Below are positions 17,581-25,410 of a DNA stretch of 64,000 nucleotides, in pieces. Origin of the DNA: Streptomyces sp. NRRL B-1140 (GTDB lineage Bacteria > Actinomycetota > Actinomycetes > Streptomycetales > Streptomycetaceae). Numbering within the stretch: the stretch's first letter is position 1; every line of letters starts with the position of its first letter. Under the pieces are notes generated by a model. It worked only from the letters and a program-made list of their open reading frames with translations, had not been told where the DNA came from and made no database searches. The translations under genes were made by a program, and so were the position numbers. The stretch covers positions 372,001 to 436,000 of the forward strand of contig NZ_LGEA01000091.1 of the NCBI RefSeq assembly GCF_001280065.1, read 5' to 3'.

Positions 17581-18295
17581 CAGGACAGCAGTCGTGGCGG
17601 GGGCTCTGGTCGCGGTGGTGGTCGGGGGCCCCGCCCCGCCCGCGGCGGCCCGGGAGGGCGCGCTGTGGGGTGCCGCGATCATCGCGCCCGGGCGGGAGGG
17701 CATCGTCGGGGTCGTGGGCGTCGAGAAGGTCTTCGAGGGGGCCGTGCTGACGCTGACCGCGCCGCGGGGGGCGCGGGTGACCGGCACGCCGCTCGCCGCC
17801 TCCGGATACCGCGGCTCGGTCGCCGCCGGCGGACGCAGCGCCACCTACACCGTGACGGGCGCGGCGGCCGGACGGAACCGGGTCTTCCCGTTCGTACTGG
17901 CCGTGCCGGCGGATGCCGTTCCGGGCGTCCGGCTGTCCGGCTGCTCCCTGAGGTTCACCGACGCGCGGGGCGTGCCGCGGGCCGTCGGGCGGTGTTCCGT
18001 GACCGTGGGCCTGGCCGGACCGGTCCTGACCCGTCCGCTGTCCGGCGTACCGCTGTCCCCCCGGCCGGAGGTCTCCGGCACCGCTCACCCGGGCGCCCGG
18101 GTCACCGTCCGTGACAAGGACGGCCGGGAGGTGTGCACGACGACGGCGGCCCCCGACGGCACCTGGGCCTGCACCCCGGGCCCGGCCCTCCCGGCCGGCG
18201 CCAACCGGCTGCAGGCGGTGGCCGCTCTGAACGGGGTGAGTGCGATGAGCGAGCAGGTGGACATCGTGGTCGCCCCGGCCGGCGCGGATCAGTAG
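17567..18295 (+). CDS. Exported protein of unknown function
   Basis: This 242-residue protein has a Sec signal (MNRYSRTAVVAGALVAVVVG, cleavage near PPAAA-R) and two beta-rich segments. The second (about residues 165-235) reads like a bacterial Ig-like domain (PEVSGTAHPGARVTVRDKDGRE, then GTWACTP). No catalytic motif is visible. It is likely a secreted binding or adhesion protein. The start is assigned at the second copy of a tandem repeat because only that copy is in frame with the signal peptide. The 3' end overlaps the convergent lipoprotein gene by seven bases. Confidence 0.8.
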   Translation: MNRYSRTAVVAGALVAVVVGGPAPPAAAREGALWGAAIIAPGREGIVGVVGVEKVFEGAVLTLTAPRGARVTGTPLAASGYRGSVAAGGRSATYTVTGAAAGRNRVFPFVLAVPADAVPGVRLSGCSLRFTDARGVPRAVGRCSVTVGLAGPVLTRPLSGVPLSPRPEVSGTAHPGARVTVRDKDGREVCTTTAAPDGTWACTPGPALPAGANRLQAVAALNGVSAMSEQVDIVVAPAGADQ

Positions 18296-18831
18296 CGGAC
18301 CGCCCGGGCGACCTCGGTACGGACCTCACCGGAGAGGTCGTGGGTGCTGCGGGCGGTGGCCGTGGCGGAGTGGCCGGCCTGCACGTGGTCCACCGTGACG
18401 ATGACCGTGTCGACCAGTTGTCCCGCGCCGTCGCGGAAGTCGACCTGGACGGCGAAGGACCGGGTCGCGTCGTCGGTGTTGCGGGCGGTGACCTCCGTGC
18501 GGACCCGGCCGTCGGACCCGGTGACGGGCGCACCGGTCTTCACGTCGCCCTTGACGTCGATGCCGTCCTGGATGTCGTCGAGCCGCCGCTGTGCCTCGGC
18601 CGTGGCGGACTCCACCGCCTCCGCCGCCTCGGAGGCCCCCGAGGCGATCGACCCCACGGCGGACTCCGCCCTGCTCACGGTGTCCGCGGGGGTGTCGTCG
18701 CCGCTGCAGCCCGCGAGCACGGCGGACAGGCCCAGCACCAGGGCCGCCCCGCCCGTCGCCCAGCGCCTGCGGTGCCAGGCCGACGTGCCGTCTTCCCGGG
18801 GTCCGCCGGCTCCCGGGCCTCGCGGCGTCAT
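18289..18831 (-). CDS. Predicted lipoprotein with FxLYD-like domain
   Basis: This 180-residue protein has a lipobox LAGC (Cys42), an Ala/Glu/Ser-rich helical stretch (about 55-90) and a C-terminal domain of about 85 residues with the alternating strands of FxLYD/DUF4352-type extracellular domains (VRTEVTARNTDD, FAVQVDFRDGAGQLVDT). The start ATG overlaps the stop of the upstream DUF6479 gene by four bases, so the two are translationally coupled. Function unknown; probably a surface protein working with the DUF6479 membrane protein. Confidence 0.82.
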   Translation of the reverse strand: MTPRGPGAGGPREDGTSAWHRRRWATGGAALVLGLSAVLAGCSGDDTPADTVSRAESAVGSIASGASEAAEAVESATAEAQRRLDDIQDGIDVKGDVKTGAPVTGSDGRVRTEVTARNTDDATRSFAVQVDFRDGAGQLVDTVIVTVDHVQAGHSATATARSTHDLSGEVRTEVARAVRY

Positions 18832-19202
18832 GTGCGTCCGAGCCCGCCGCCGCCGAACGATCCGCTGGATCCGGGCGACCAGCGGCGCGGCTTCTGGTCC
18901 TTGCCGGTCCTGGTGCTGGCACGGTGGAGCTCATGGGGCATGAGCCGTTGGCCGTCGCGTGCCACGACCGGCACGTCGTCGGGCTCCCGCATCTCCCTGG
19001 TCTCGCGGACCGGCCCGCCCTCCGGGAGGTGCGGCTGTTCCTCGGGTGCGGGGTGATGGGTGTCCTTGTCCATGACCTGCATCCCGACCCGCACGGCCCA
19101 GATCAGCGCGCAGGCCACGATCAGCCCGCCGACGAAGGCGATGGTCACGGCGACCGCGTGATCCGACGACGCCGCCAGTTCTGCATACGTAGCCGTACTC
19201 AT
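18828..19202 (-). CDS. DUF6479 family small membrane protein
   Basis: This 124-residue protein has one N-terminal TM helix (about 16-42, TIAFVGGLIVACALIWAVRVG) and a polar tail with the family signature HLPEGGPVRETRE ... MREPDDVP, ending in a Ser/Gly-rich WSPGSSGSFGGGG segment. This layout is diagnostic of the streptomycete DUF6479 family, whose role is unknown. The ATG at 19202 is used because it gives the conserved MSTATYAELAA start; the longer reading frame upstream is non-coding. It is first in a two-gene operon with the lipoprotein gene. Confidence 0.85.
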   Translation of the reverse strand: MSTATYAELAASSDHAVAVTIAFVGGLIVACALIWAVRVGMQVMDKDTHHPAPEEQPHLPEGGPVRETREMREPDDVPVVARDGQRLMPHELHRASTRTGKDQKPRRWSPGSSGSFGGGGLGRT

Positions 19203-19381
19203 GCCCCAAGTATCACCGACGGAATGGGATAAAGCGCCCGGAATATCCTGCTGCCCCGCGGAGTACCGTGGAGGACGGAGGGTGTGCCGCGACCACGGGC
19301 CGCACCTACGGGCCGCACCGGTCTTCCGGCCGCCCTCGGGTGGTCTTCCGCCCGCCCCCGGTCCGCAGCAGGAGCCCCCCG

Positions 19382-19804
19382 ATGACCTCCGCCTCCGCCT
19401 CCTCCCCATCACCGGCACCGCTCCCCGCGCCGCGAGAAGTCCGGCTACGGCTCGCCGGGCCGACGCCCCACGGCCGCACGGCACGGCGTATCGACGGCGC
19501 GTGGTGGCCCCGGTCGGACGACCTGGCAGAGGAACTGACCGGACTGCTGGGCGTGCTCCCACACGACTGGGGGCGCATCGACAGCGTCCTGGTCCACGGG
19601 GAGACCTGGCCGGACTGCCCGGCGCAGCTGGTCGTCGCGGGGCAGGCGGTGCACGTCGGTCACAACGACTCGCCCTCCGCGCCGCACACCGTCTGTCTGC
19701 TCGCGCCCGGCCAGGGACGCTACGACCTGCTGGTGGTGCCGCCCGCGACGGCGGTGGAGGAGGCCGGCCGGCTCATGGAGCGGGCCGTCACCCAGGGCGT
19801 GTGA
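19382..19804 (+). CDS. DUF5994 family protein
   Basis: This 140-residue protein carries the DUF5994 hallmarks: RRIDGAWWPRSDDLAEEL near residues 35-52, VHVGHNDS, and YDLLVVPPATA towards the C-terminus. Family members are small soluble streptomycete proteins, often several per genome and sometimes under stress sigma control, with no known biochemical activity. The ATG has AGGAG nine bases upstream; the first 20 residues are low-complexity Ser/Pro/Ala. Convergent with the DUF1304 gene. Confidence 0.85.
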   Translation: MTSASASSPSPAPLPAPREVRLRLAGPTPHGRTARRIDGAWWPRSDDLAEELTGLLGVLPHDWGRIDSVLVHGETWPDCPAQLVVAGQAVHVGHNDSPSAPHTVCLLAPGQGRYDLLVVPPATAVEEAGRLMERAVTQGV

Positions 19805-19820
19805 CGCCCCGCCCCGCCGT

Positions 19821-20183
19821 TCAGTGCGCCAGCAGCACCAGGGCCAGGGCGGCCAGCGCCGGGACGGTCTGCACGAAGAGGATCTTCCTGCTCGAGGTCG
19901 CGGCGCCGTAGACCCCGGCGACCGCCACGCACACCAGGAAGAACACCGAGACCTGGAAGCCCACCGGGTCGGACGCCACCGCGCCCCACACCAGACCGGC
20001 GGCGAGGAAGCCGTTGTAGAGGCCCTGGTTGGCGGCCAGGGCCTTCGTCCCCTCGGCGAACTCGGCGCTGGTGCCGAAGGCCGCCCGGGCCCTCGGCGTG
20101 GTCCACAGGAACATTTCCAGCACCAGGATGTAGGCGTGGAGCGCGGCGAGGGCCAGCACCGCGAGCGTGGCGACGGTCGACAT
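19821..20183 (-). CDS. DUF1304 family membrane protein
   Basis: This 120-residue protein has four TM helices and the DUF1304 motifs AALHAYILVLEMFLW near residues 13-27 and LAANQGLYNGFLAAGL. The family is widespread and of unknown function, possibly a small-molecule transporter or stress protein. The ATG at 20183 gives the canonical N-terminal length. A shared non-coding stretch of 286 bp separates it from the divergent TerB-like gene. Confidence 0.9.
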   Translation of the reverse strand: MSTVATLAVLALAALHAYILVLEMFLWTTPRARAAFGTSAEFAEGTKALAANQGLYNGFLAAGLVWGAVASDPVGFQVSVFFLVCVAVAGVYGAATSSRKILFVQTVPALAALALVLLAH

Positions 20184-20469
20184 GCGCTCATCATCACAGG
20201 CCCGCCCGGCCCGTCCTCCTTCGGGCCCTCCCGGGAGGCGGCGCGGGTCCCGGGGTGGCAGATTGCGGCCAGAGGCCGGGTCCGGCCGTCGCGTCCCCGC
20301 GTGTGCCGCTCGGGAGCCGGACCCGGCCTCCCCTCCCATGGCGCGCCGCGCCCCGCACCGCCGTCGCCCTTCGTTTTGCGGAACCTTTGCCTGTGGGCCG
20401 GGCGTTGGACGGGTGTGCGCGCGTGAGCAGGTGCGCCGGGTGATGCCGACTAGTACCGAGGTGACGTCA

Positions 20470-21021
20470 ATGGCAGTGTGGGACCGGCTCAAGGACCAGG
20501 CCAAGGCCTTCCAGCAGGGCCAGGGGGCGCGGGGCGCGACGACCGGTGGGCACGGCGGCGGGACGAGGTCCGGCGGTGGCGGCAAGGCCCAGCTGGTCGG
20601 CCTGCTGAAGACGCAGCTCGGTTCGCTGAAGAACGAGTTGAAGAGCGGCGCGTACCGGGACGCGAGCATGGCGATGTGCGCCCTGGTCGCGGCGGCCGAC
20701 GGACATGTGGACCCGGCCGAGCGCCAGCAGGTCGAGTCCATGATCCTCAGTAACGACGTCCTGCAGAACTTCCCGCCCGAGCAGCTCCGGCAGCGGTTCG
20801 GCAAGCACGTGGACCAGCTGACCGCCAACTTCCAGCTCGGCAAGTCGGAGGCGATGCAGGAGATCGCGAAGGCAGCCAAGAAGCCCACCGAGGCCAGGGC
20901 CGTGATCCAGACCGGCATGGTCATCGCCGGTGCCGACGGCCACTTCTCCCAGGCCGAGGCGACGGTCCTTCGCGAGGCCTGCGCGACGCTGGGGGTGTCC
21001 CCGGCCGAGTTCCAGCTCTGA
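20470..21021 (+). CDS. TerB-like tellurite-resistance family protein
   Basis: This 183-residue protein has a Gly-rich linker (about residues 20-45) and a TerB fold (about 60-183). It contains the two acidic repeats ADGHVDPAERQQVE and ADGHFSQAEATVLRE that coordinate metal in TerB. Ter proteins act in tellurite, phage or envelope-stress responses, often at the membrane. The ATG at 20470 follows GAGG by nine bases; a GTG at 20461 abuts the same site too closely. No other ter genes adjoin it, so it is a solitary TerB paralogue as is common in streptomycetes. Confidence 0.9.
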   Translation: MAVWDRLKDQAKAFQQGQGARGATTGGHGGGTRSGGGGKAQLVGLLKTQLGSLKNELKSGAYRDASMAMCALVAAADGHVDPAERQQVESMILSNDVLQNFPPEQLRQRFGKHVDQLTANFQLGKSEAMQEIAKAAKKPTEARAVIQTGMVIAGADGHFSQAEATVLREACATLGVSPAEFQL

Positions 21022-21036
21022 CCGGCGAGCGAGGGC

Positions 21037-21213
21037 GTGACTCCCGTCCGCGGTGACGGAAGCCCGCCGCAGCCTGCCGCTGCGGCGGGAGCGCGCCCCG
21101 CCTTCCGCGGTGAAACGGAGCCCTCGGACGCCCTGATCGCCGAGGTGACCCGGCGGACCGTGGCCGCCCTGGGGCTCCCGGGGCTGCCGCCGCCGTCTAT
21201 AACAGGGCCATGA
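21037..21213 (+). CDS. Doubtful short ORF or gene remnant before the DUF952 gene
   Basis: This 58-codon GTG frame ends in a TGA that overlaps the ATG of the DUF952 gene (ATGA). Its last 35 codons (from EPSDALIAEV onward) are almost fully GC at third positions and look coding, while the first part holds a hairpin. It may be a remnant or a real coupled leader ORF. There is no good ribosome-binding site. Confidence 0.25.
   Translation: MTPVRGDGSPPQPAAAAGARPAFRGETEPSDALIAEVTRRTVAALGLPGLPPPSITGP
21063..21089 (+). terminator. Hairpin after the TerB-like gene
   Basis: Perfect 11-base arms (CCCGCCGCAGC and complement) enclose a 5-base loop 42 bases after the TerB stop. This is a likely terminator. 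Confidence 0.55.
21198..21203 (+). promoter_or_regulatory. Candidate -10 element for a leaderless DUF952 mRNA
   Basis: TATAAC ends six bases before the ATG at 21210, so transcription would start at or next to the start codon. No ribosome-binding site precedes the ATG, consistent with a leaderless transcript. Confidence 0.5.
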
Positions 21214-21572
21214 TCTATCACGTCGTACCGCACACCGTCTGGACCACCGCCACCGGCCGGACGTACGCGCCGGCCTCCCTCGCCGAGGAGGGTTTCGTGC
21301 ACTGTTCCCCGGACGAGGCGACCACGCTGGCCGTCGTCAACGCCTTCTACCGGGACGCGTCCGAACCCCTGCTGGTGCTCGCCCTCGACGAGGCGCGGCT
21401 CACCGCCCGGGTCGAGTGGGAGGCTGCGGCCCCCGCCCCGCCGCCCGGTGTCTCCGGTGACGTCCTGTTCCCGCACGTCTTCGGCCCCCTCGACCGGGAC
21501 GCCGTCGACCACGTCCTGCAGGTGCGGTTCGACGAGGAGGGCAGGGCCGCCGAGCTGCTTGCGACAGGATGA
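21210..21572 (+). CDS. DUF952 family protein
   Basis: This 120-residue soluble protein has the DUF952 signatures MIYHVVPHTVW at the start, LAEEGFVHCSPDEA and VFGPLDRDAVDHVLQV. The family is structurally related to ADP-ribosyltransferase-like folds; its activity is not established. The gene appears to have its own -10 element directly upstream and no Shine-Dalgarno site. The DUF4328 gene begins five bases after its stop. Confidence 0.9.
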   Translation: MIYHVVPHTVWTTATGRTYAPASLAEEGFVHCSPDEATTLAVVNAFYRDASEPLLVLALDEARLTARVEWEAAAPAPPPGVSGDVLFPHVFGPLDRDAVDHVLQVRFDEEGRAAELLATG

Positions 21573-21576
21573 CGGG

Positions 21577-22251
21577 GTGATCGAACAGAAGTCTTCCCCC
21601 CATGATCCTCCGCCCGGCCTGCGCCCCGTCCGGGGAACGGCCCGCTGCGCCGTCGTGGCCCTCGCCCTCGCCGGAGCCGCCTGGCTGGTCCGGGCGGTGT
21701 GGCACATCCGGCTCGCCGTCGCGGGCGAGCCGGCGTCCGGCCCGCCCGACCAGGGCGGCGGGGTGCACCGTCCGCTGAACGCCCTGGAGGACTCCTACCA
21801 CCTGGTCTCCTCCGTGGGCGCCGGCGTCACGGCCGTCTGCGCGATCGCGTTCCTGTTCTGGCTGGACCGGGTGCGCGACAACGCCAAGGCTCTCTCCGGC
21901 GCGAACCCCCGCTACGGCTACGGCTGGCTCTGGTTCGGCTGGGTCGTGCCCGTGGCGAACCTGTGGATACCCCGGGGCGTCGTGGCGGACGTCCACCGCT
22001 CGGTCTTCCCCGAGCGGCGGCTGCCCGCCGTCGTGAACTGGTGGTGGGGCCTGTGGCTGGCCGGCCTGGCCGGTGGCGTCGGGATCATCTACGCCGACGA
22101 CACGGACGAGGTCATCGCCCGTGCCTACCACGGCGTTCTGCCCCTGCTCGCCGCCGATCTGGTGATCGTGGCCGCGGCCGGGGCAGCGGCCCTCATGGTT
22201 CACATGCTCACGACGGCGCAGCGCGAGCACATCGCCGGCAAGGGCTACTGA
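21577..22251 (+). CDS. DUF4328 family membrane protein
   Basis: This 224-residue protein has four TM helices and the DUF4328 pattern: AIAFLFWLDRVRDNAKAL, then RYGYGWLWFGWVVPVANLWIPR, then NWWWGLWL. Function unknown. The GTG at 21577 lies five bases after the DUF952 stop, suggesting co-transcription. The 3' end overlaps the convergent methyltransferase gene by seven bases. Confidence 0.9.
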   Translation: MIEQKSSPHDPPPGLRPVRGTARCAVVALALAGAAWLVRAVWHIRLAVAGEPASGPPDQGGGVHRPLNALEDSYHLVSSVGAGVTAVCAIAFLFWLDRVRDNAKALSGANPRYGYGWLWFGWVVPVANLWIPRGVVADVHRSVFPERRLPAVVNWWWGLWLAGLAGGVGIIYADDTDEVIARAYHGVLPLLAADLVIVAAAGAAALMVHMLTTAQREHIAGKGY

Positions 22252-23096
22252 CCGGCCCGCAGCGGCCGGAACACCGACACGGCGAAGGAGGCCGTCACCG
22301 ACACGGGCGCCGCCAACCGGCCGATACGGTCGTCCCGTTGCGCGGCGGTGAGGTGATGCGCCGTCGGACTCATGCCCACCAGGCCGGTGACGTCCCCGGG
22401 CGTGAGGCGCATGGCGTACTCCAGCGGCTCGGTGTGATCGAGCCGGAAGCGCGTGTCCAGCAACCGGCGCAGACGCTCCTGCTTCCTCGGGTCGACCGCC
22501 AGCAACCCGACCGGCTCGTGCAGTTCTTGCAGGTGCCTTCCGGTGGGTGTGACGACGAGCAGCGCCCCGTCCGGGCCGAGGACGCGGTGGAACTCGGGCC
22601 CGTTGCGGGGCGCGAAGACGTTGAGCACGAGGTCGGCGCCGCCGGTGCGCACCGGCCACGGCTGCCACACGTCCCAGCAGGCGGCCTCGGCACGGGCGTG
22701 CGCGCGGGCCGCCGCCCGCAGGGCGGGAACGGAGCTGTCCAGCCCCAGACCCAGCGCCCGGGGCAGGGCGTCGAGGACCTCGGCGAGGTAGTGACCGGTG
22801 CCAGCCCCGGCGTCCAGTACGACGCCGTCGGGCGGGGCCAGTTCCGCGGCGAGGCGTGCGAGGGTGCGGGCGAGCGGGCCGTAGTGCCCGGCGCCCAGGA
22901 ACGCGGCGCGGCTGCGGACCATGCCGGGGGAGTCGGCGCTCGGGGCCCGCCGGCGGCCGGTCAGCAGACTGACGTATCCGTGGCGGGCGATGTCGAAGGT
23001 GTGCCGGCTCGCGCACCGCAGGGCACCGGCGGTGTGTTCGAGGGCGGCCGGGCACAGCGGGCAGGTCAGGACGGACAGAAGACGATCGGAAGGCAA
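22245..23096 (-). CDS. RlmA/TlrB-type 23S rRNA guanine methyltransferase
   Basis: This 283-residue SAM-dependent methyltransferase has an N-terminal zinc finger (Cys12, Cys15, Cys28, His32) and the SAM-binding motif VVLDAGAGTGHYL near residue 92. This matches the RlmA(I)/RlmA(II) group, which methylates N1 of a guanine in hairpin 35 of 23S rRNA; TlrB gives tylosin resistance. The start is a TTG preceded by AGGAG six bases upstream; the next in-frame candidates would cut into the zinc finger. Its 5' region carries two overlapping short ORFs and a strong hairpin, a layout often seen in ribosome-controlled resistance genes. Whether it confers resistance here is not known. Confidence 0.87.
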   Translation of the reverse strand: MPSDRLLSVLTCPLCPAALEHTAGALRCASRHTFDIARHGYVSLLTGRRRAPSADSPGMVRSRAAFLGAGHYGPLARTLARLAAELAPPDGVVLDAGAGTGHYLAEVLDALPRALGLGLDSSVPALRAAARAHARAEAACWDVWQPWPVRTGGADLVLNVFAPRNGPEFHRVLGPDGALLVVTPTGRHLQELHEPVGLLAVDPRKQERLRRLLDTRFRLDHTEPLEYAMRLTPGDVTGLVGMSPTAHHLTAAQRDDRIGRLAAPVSVTASFAVSVFRPLRAGQ

Positions 23097-23214
23097 GGGA
23101 TGCTCCTCGGAACGCGGAGGCCGCGGCGGGGCGGCGCGTCGCGTGCGGGCGGCGGACGGTGAGTCGTCGGCGCGCGCAGCCGGCCGCCGTGAACCGGCGG
23201 CAGGGGGGCACGCC

Positions 23215-23251
23215 GAGGACGGCGACGTGACGGACTCACGTCGCCGTCCTC
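23215..23251 (-). promoter_or_regulatory. Leader hairpin of the methyltransferase gene
   Basis: Perfect 16-base arms (GAGGACGGCGACGTGA and complement) enclose a 5-base loop, about 120 bases before the methyltransferase start. The stop codon of a 13-residue leader ORF overlaps its base, so a translating ribosome could open or mask it. This fits an attenuator, but a simple terminator cannot be excluded. Confidence 0.55.
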
Positions 23252-23291
23252 ACCGCGGCGTCAGAGGAAGCAGTGCGGCAGAGCGGTGCAT
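23250..23291 (-). CDS. Leader peptide candidate B
   Basis: The 13-codon frame MHRSAALLPLTPR ends exactly at the base of the hairpin. It overlaps candidate A in another frame. No clear ribosome-binding site is seen. Confidence 0.35.
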   Translation of the reverse strand: MHRSAALLPLTPR

Positions 23292-23302
23292 GCAAGTGCC
23301 AT
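23261..23302 (-). CDS. Leader peptide candidate A, leaderless
   Basis: The 13-codon frame MALACTALPHCFL is preceded by TAGCCT (23309-23314) six bases before its ATG, which is the spacing for a leaderless transcript. It ends ten bases before the hairpin. The position and size fit a regulatory peptide for the downstream rRNA methyltransferase. Confidence 0.45.
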   Translation of the reverse strand: MALACTALPHCFL

Positions 23303-23404
23303 ACGGCCAGGCTACCCAGGACCTTCGGACGTCATGACGAGACGCCGTGCGCGCTCGTCCACCCTGCCGCCGCCCCCCTGAACTTCGGCGGCTATCGTCC
23401 GCTC

Positions 23405-24388
23405 GTGAGCGAACTGTCGGCTGTGTACCTGCCGGAGGCGACCCCCGGACGGCTGCTGGGATCGTGGCAGCCGGACCTCCCCGCCCTGCTGCTCGTCGCC
23501 GTGCTGGGCGGGCTCTACGTCTGGGGCGTCGTCCGGGTGCGCGGGCGGGGCGGGGCCTGGCCGCCCGCCCGGCTCGCCGCGTTCGTGCTGCTCGGCCTGG
23601 GCACGATCGTCGTGGCCACGATGTCCGGCCTGGCCGTCTACGACCGTGAACTGTTCTGGCCGGCCGCCGTGCAGAACATCGGACTCGACCTGCTCGCGCC
23701 GCTGGGTCTCGCCCTGGGCGACCCGTTGCGGCTCGCGGTGGAGGCGCTGCCGGAGCGCGGCGCGGCCCGGCTGCGGCGGATGCTGACCGGCAGGCTGGTC
23801 AGGCTGCTGACGTTCCCCCTCGTCAGCACCGTGCTGGTGCTGACCACCGAACTGACCCTCTACTTCACTCCGTACTTCGCCACGGCGCTGCGCGTGGGCC
23901 GGCTGCACGAGCTGATGTACCTCCATCTGCTGGCGGCCGGCTGCCTGTTCGTCCTGCCGGTGCTGTCCCGCGAGCAAGCGCTGCCCGCCTGGTGCACCCA
24001 CCCGGTCCGGGCGGCCCTGGTCTTCCTGGACGGGGTCGTCGACGGGCTCCCGGGACTGGTGGTCATGACGCACGGCACCCTCATCGCGGGCGCCTGGTAC
24101 CTGCACCACGCGCCGCCCTGGTCCCCCGACGTCCTGCACGACCAGCAGCTCGGCGGCGGCGCCATGCTGGGTATCGCCGAACTGGTCGCGGTCCCCTTCC
24201 TGCTGGCGGTCCTCGCCCGGTGGGTGCGTGACGAGCGCGACCGGACGGCCGTACTGGACCGGCGTCTCGACGGCGAACTCGTGTCCGCGGCCACCCCGGA
24301 GGGGCCCGCCGAACTGGTCCGGCCCTGGTGGGAGACCGAAGCGGGCGAGGTGGCGGAGCGGATGCGGCGGCAGCGGCCGGGGGACTGA
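23405..24388 (+). CDS. CtaG-like cytochrome c oxidase assembly membrane protein
   Basis: This 327-residue polytopic protein of the Caa3_CtaG family has about seven TM helices and conserved features LTLYFTPYFA, HELMYLHLLAAGCLFVLPVL and MTHGTLIAGAWY. The family helps insert copper or assemble the aa3/caa3 oxidase; His and Met residues in the TM segments are the likely ligands. The GTG at 23405 gives the usual N-terminus; earlier in-frame starts lie in GC-rich non-coding DNA. No oxidase genes adjoin it. A polar tail of about 60 residues follows the last TM. Confidence 0.88.
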   Translation: MSELSAVYLPEATPGRLLGSWQPDLPALLLVAVLGGLYVWGVVRVRGRGGAWPPARLAAFVLLGLGTIVVATMSGLAVYDRELFWPAAVQNIGLDLLAPLGLALGDPLRLAVEALPERGAARLRRMLTGRLVRLLTFPLVSTVLVLTTELTLYFTPYFATALRVGRLHELMYLHLLAAGCLFVLPVLSREQALPAWCTHPVRAALVFLDGVVDGLPGLVVMTHGTLIAGAWYLHHAPPWSPDVLHDQQLGGGAMLGIAELVAVPFLLAVLARWVRDERDRTAVLDRRLDGELVSAATPEGPAELVRPWWETEAGEVAERMRRQRPGD

Positions 24389-24410
24389 TCCGCGTTCCGG
24401 CCGGTGCCGG

Positions 24411-24935
24411 TCAGCGGTTGTCGGGCACCGTCTCCCGGTCCGTGGCCGGCCGGGCCTCCGACGGCACGGGGCGGATCGCGGTGGGGGTGGCCGACGGGGC
24501 GCGGGACGGCTCCCTCCGGCCGGTCGCCTTCTCGGGGGCGAGGGTGCCGGGCTCGGTCGTGCGGGGGGCGCCGGTGCCCGGGGGCGAGGGCCGGGAGCGG
24601 GAGGCGGACGGGGACGGCACGGGGGTGGGAGGCGTCGAGTCGGTGGCCGGCGCCGGCCGCGTGGTGGGCGGGGCCATCGGGATCGTCGGGGTCGGGGGGT
24701 GCTCGGACGCGGTGTGGCGCAGGGGGAGAGCGATGAGGGCCGCCGCGACGCAGCACAGGCCCGCCCCGGCCGCGCCGCGCAGCAGGCGGCGACGGGCCGC
24801 ACGGCGGCGGATCGCCTGGTACTGGCCGGCGGGAGCACCCAGGTAGCCGGGGGAGGAGGGGCGCAGGATCACGGCGAGCGGGTCGTCGGGGGCGTGCTCC
24901 GGATCGCCCGGGTCGCCGTCAAGACGAGTGGTCAA
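24411..24935 (-). CDS. Single-pass membrane protein with Pro/Thr/Ser-rich exterior, last gene of the sortase/sigma operon
   Basis: This 174-residue protein has a cytoplasmic segment (about 1-50), a TM helix (about 52-72, LLRGAAGAGLCCVAAALIAL) and an extracytoplasmic Pro/Thr/Ser-rich region of low complexity. The start is a TTG with AGGAG six bases upstream, placing it 17 bases inside the sigma gene. Its position directly after an ECF-type sigma gene is where anti-sigma factors usually lie, but no zinc-type anti-sigma motif is visible. A membrane-tethered modulator is my inference; the protein family is unrecognised. Confidence 0.7.
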   Translation of the reverse strand: MTTRLDGDPGDPEHAPDDPLAVILRPSSPGYLGAPAGQYQAIRRRAARRRLLRGAAGAGLCCVAAALIALPLRHTASEHPPTPTIPMAPPTTRPAPATDSTPPTPVPSPSASRSRPSPPGTGAPRTTEPGTLAPEKATGRREPSRAPSATPTAIRPVPSEARPATDRETVPDNR

Positions 24936-25410
24936 GGCTTCTCCTCAGGTGGACGCGGAGCAGTTCCCGGGCCGCGTGCAGATCGGCCTTGACGGTGCCT
25001 TCCTTGCGCCCGGTCAGCGCGGACACCTCCCGGATCGGCATGTCAGCGTAGTAGTGGAGGAGGATCGGGACGCGCAGTCGTTCCGGCAGCGACTGCACGA
25101 GCAGCCGCACGGACGGGTCGCTCTGCTCGTCGGGCGGGCGTACGGCGGCCTCCGAGGTGACGCGGTGCAGGGCCCGGCGCTCGCGCTCCAGCTTGCGCCA
25201 GTGGTCCCGGACCAGGTTGGCCGCGGTGACGTAGAGGAACCCGCGCGGTTCCGCCACGGACGTCCAGCGGGCCCAGAGCCGGGTGAACGCCTCCGAGGCG
25301 ATCTCGTGGGCCGTTCCGTCGTCGTCGACGAGCCGGCGGCACCAGCCGGCCAGGCGCGGGTAGAGGGCGGCGAACAGCTCGGACGCCGCCTTCTCTCGGG
25401 ACCGTTTCAA
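24919..25410 (-). CDS. ECF-like RNA polymerase sigma factor
   Basis: This 163-residue sigma-70 family protein has region 2 (ELFAALYPRLAGWCRRLVDDDGTAHEIASEAFTRLWARW) and region 4 (LPERLRVPILLHYYADMPIREVSALTGRKEGTVKADLHAARELL). The start is the TTG at 25410, which overlaps the sortase stop as TTGA and has GGAG just upstream; a longer frame would run into the sortase gene. It directs RNA polymerase to a small regulon, perhaps including its own operon. Tight overlap with the sortase genes implies that surface-protein sorting and this regulon are coordinated. Confidence 0.88.
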   Translation of the reverse strand: MKRSREKAASELFAALYPRLAGWCRRLVDDDGTAHEIASEAFTRLWARWTSVAEPRGFLYVTAANLVRDHWRKLERERRALHRVTSEAAVRPPDEQSDPSVRLLVQSLPERLRVPILLHYYADMPIREVSALTGRKEGTVKADLHAARELLRVHLRRSLDHSS

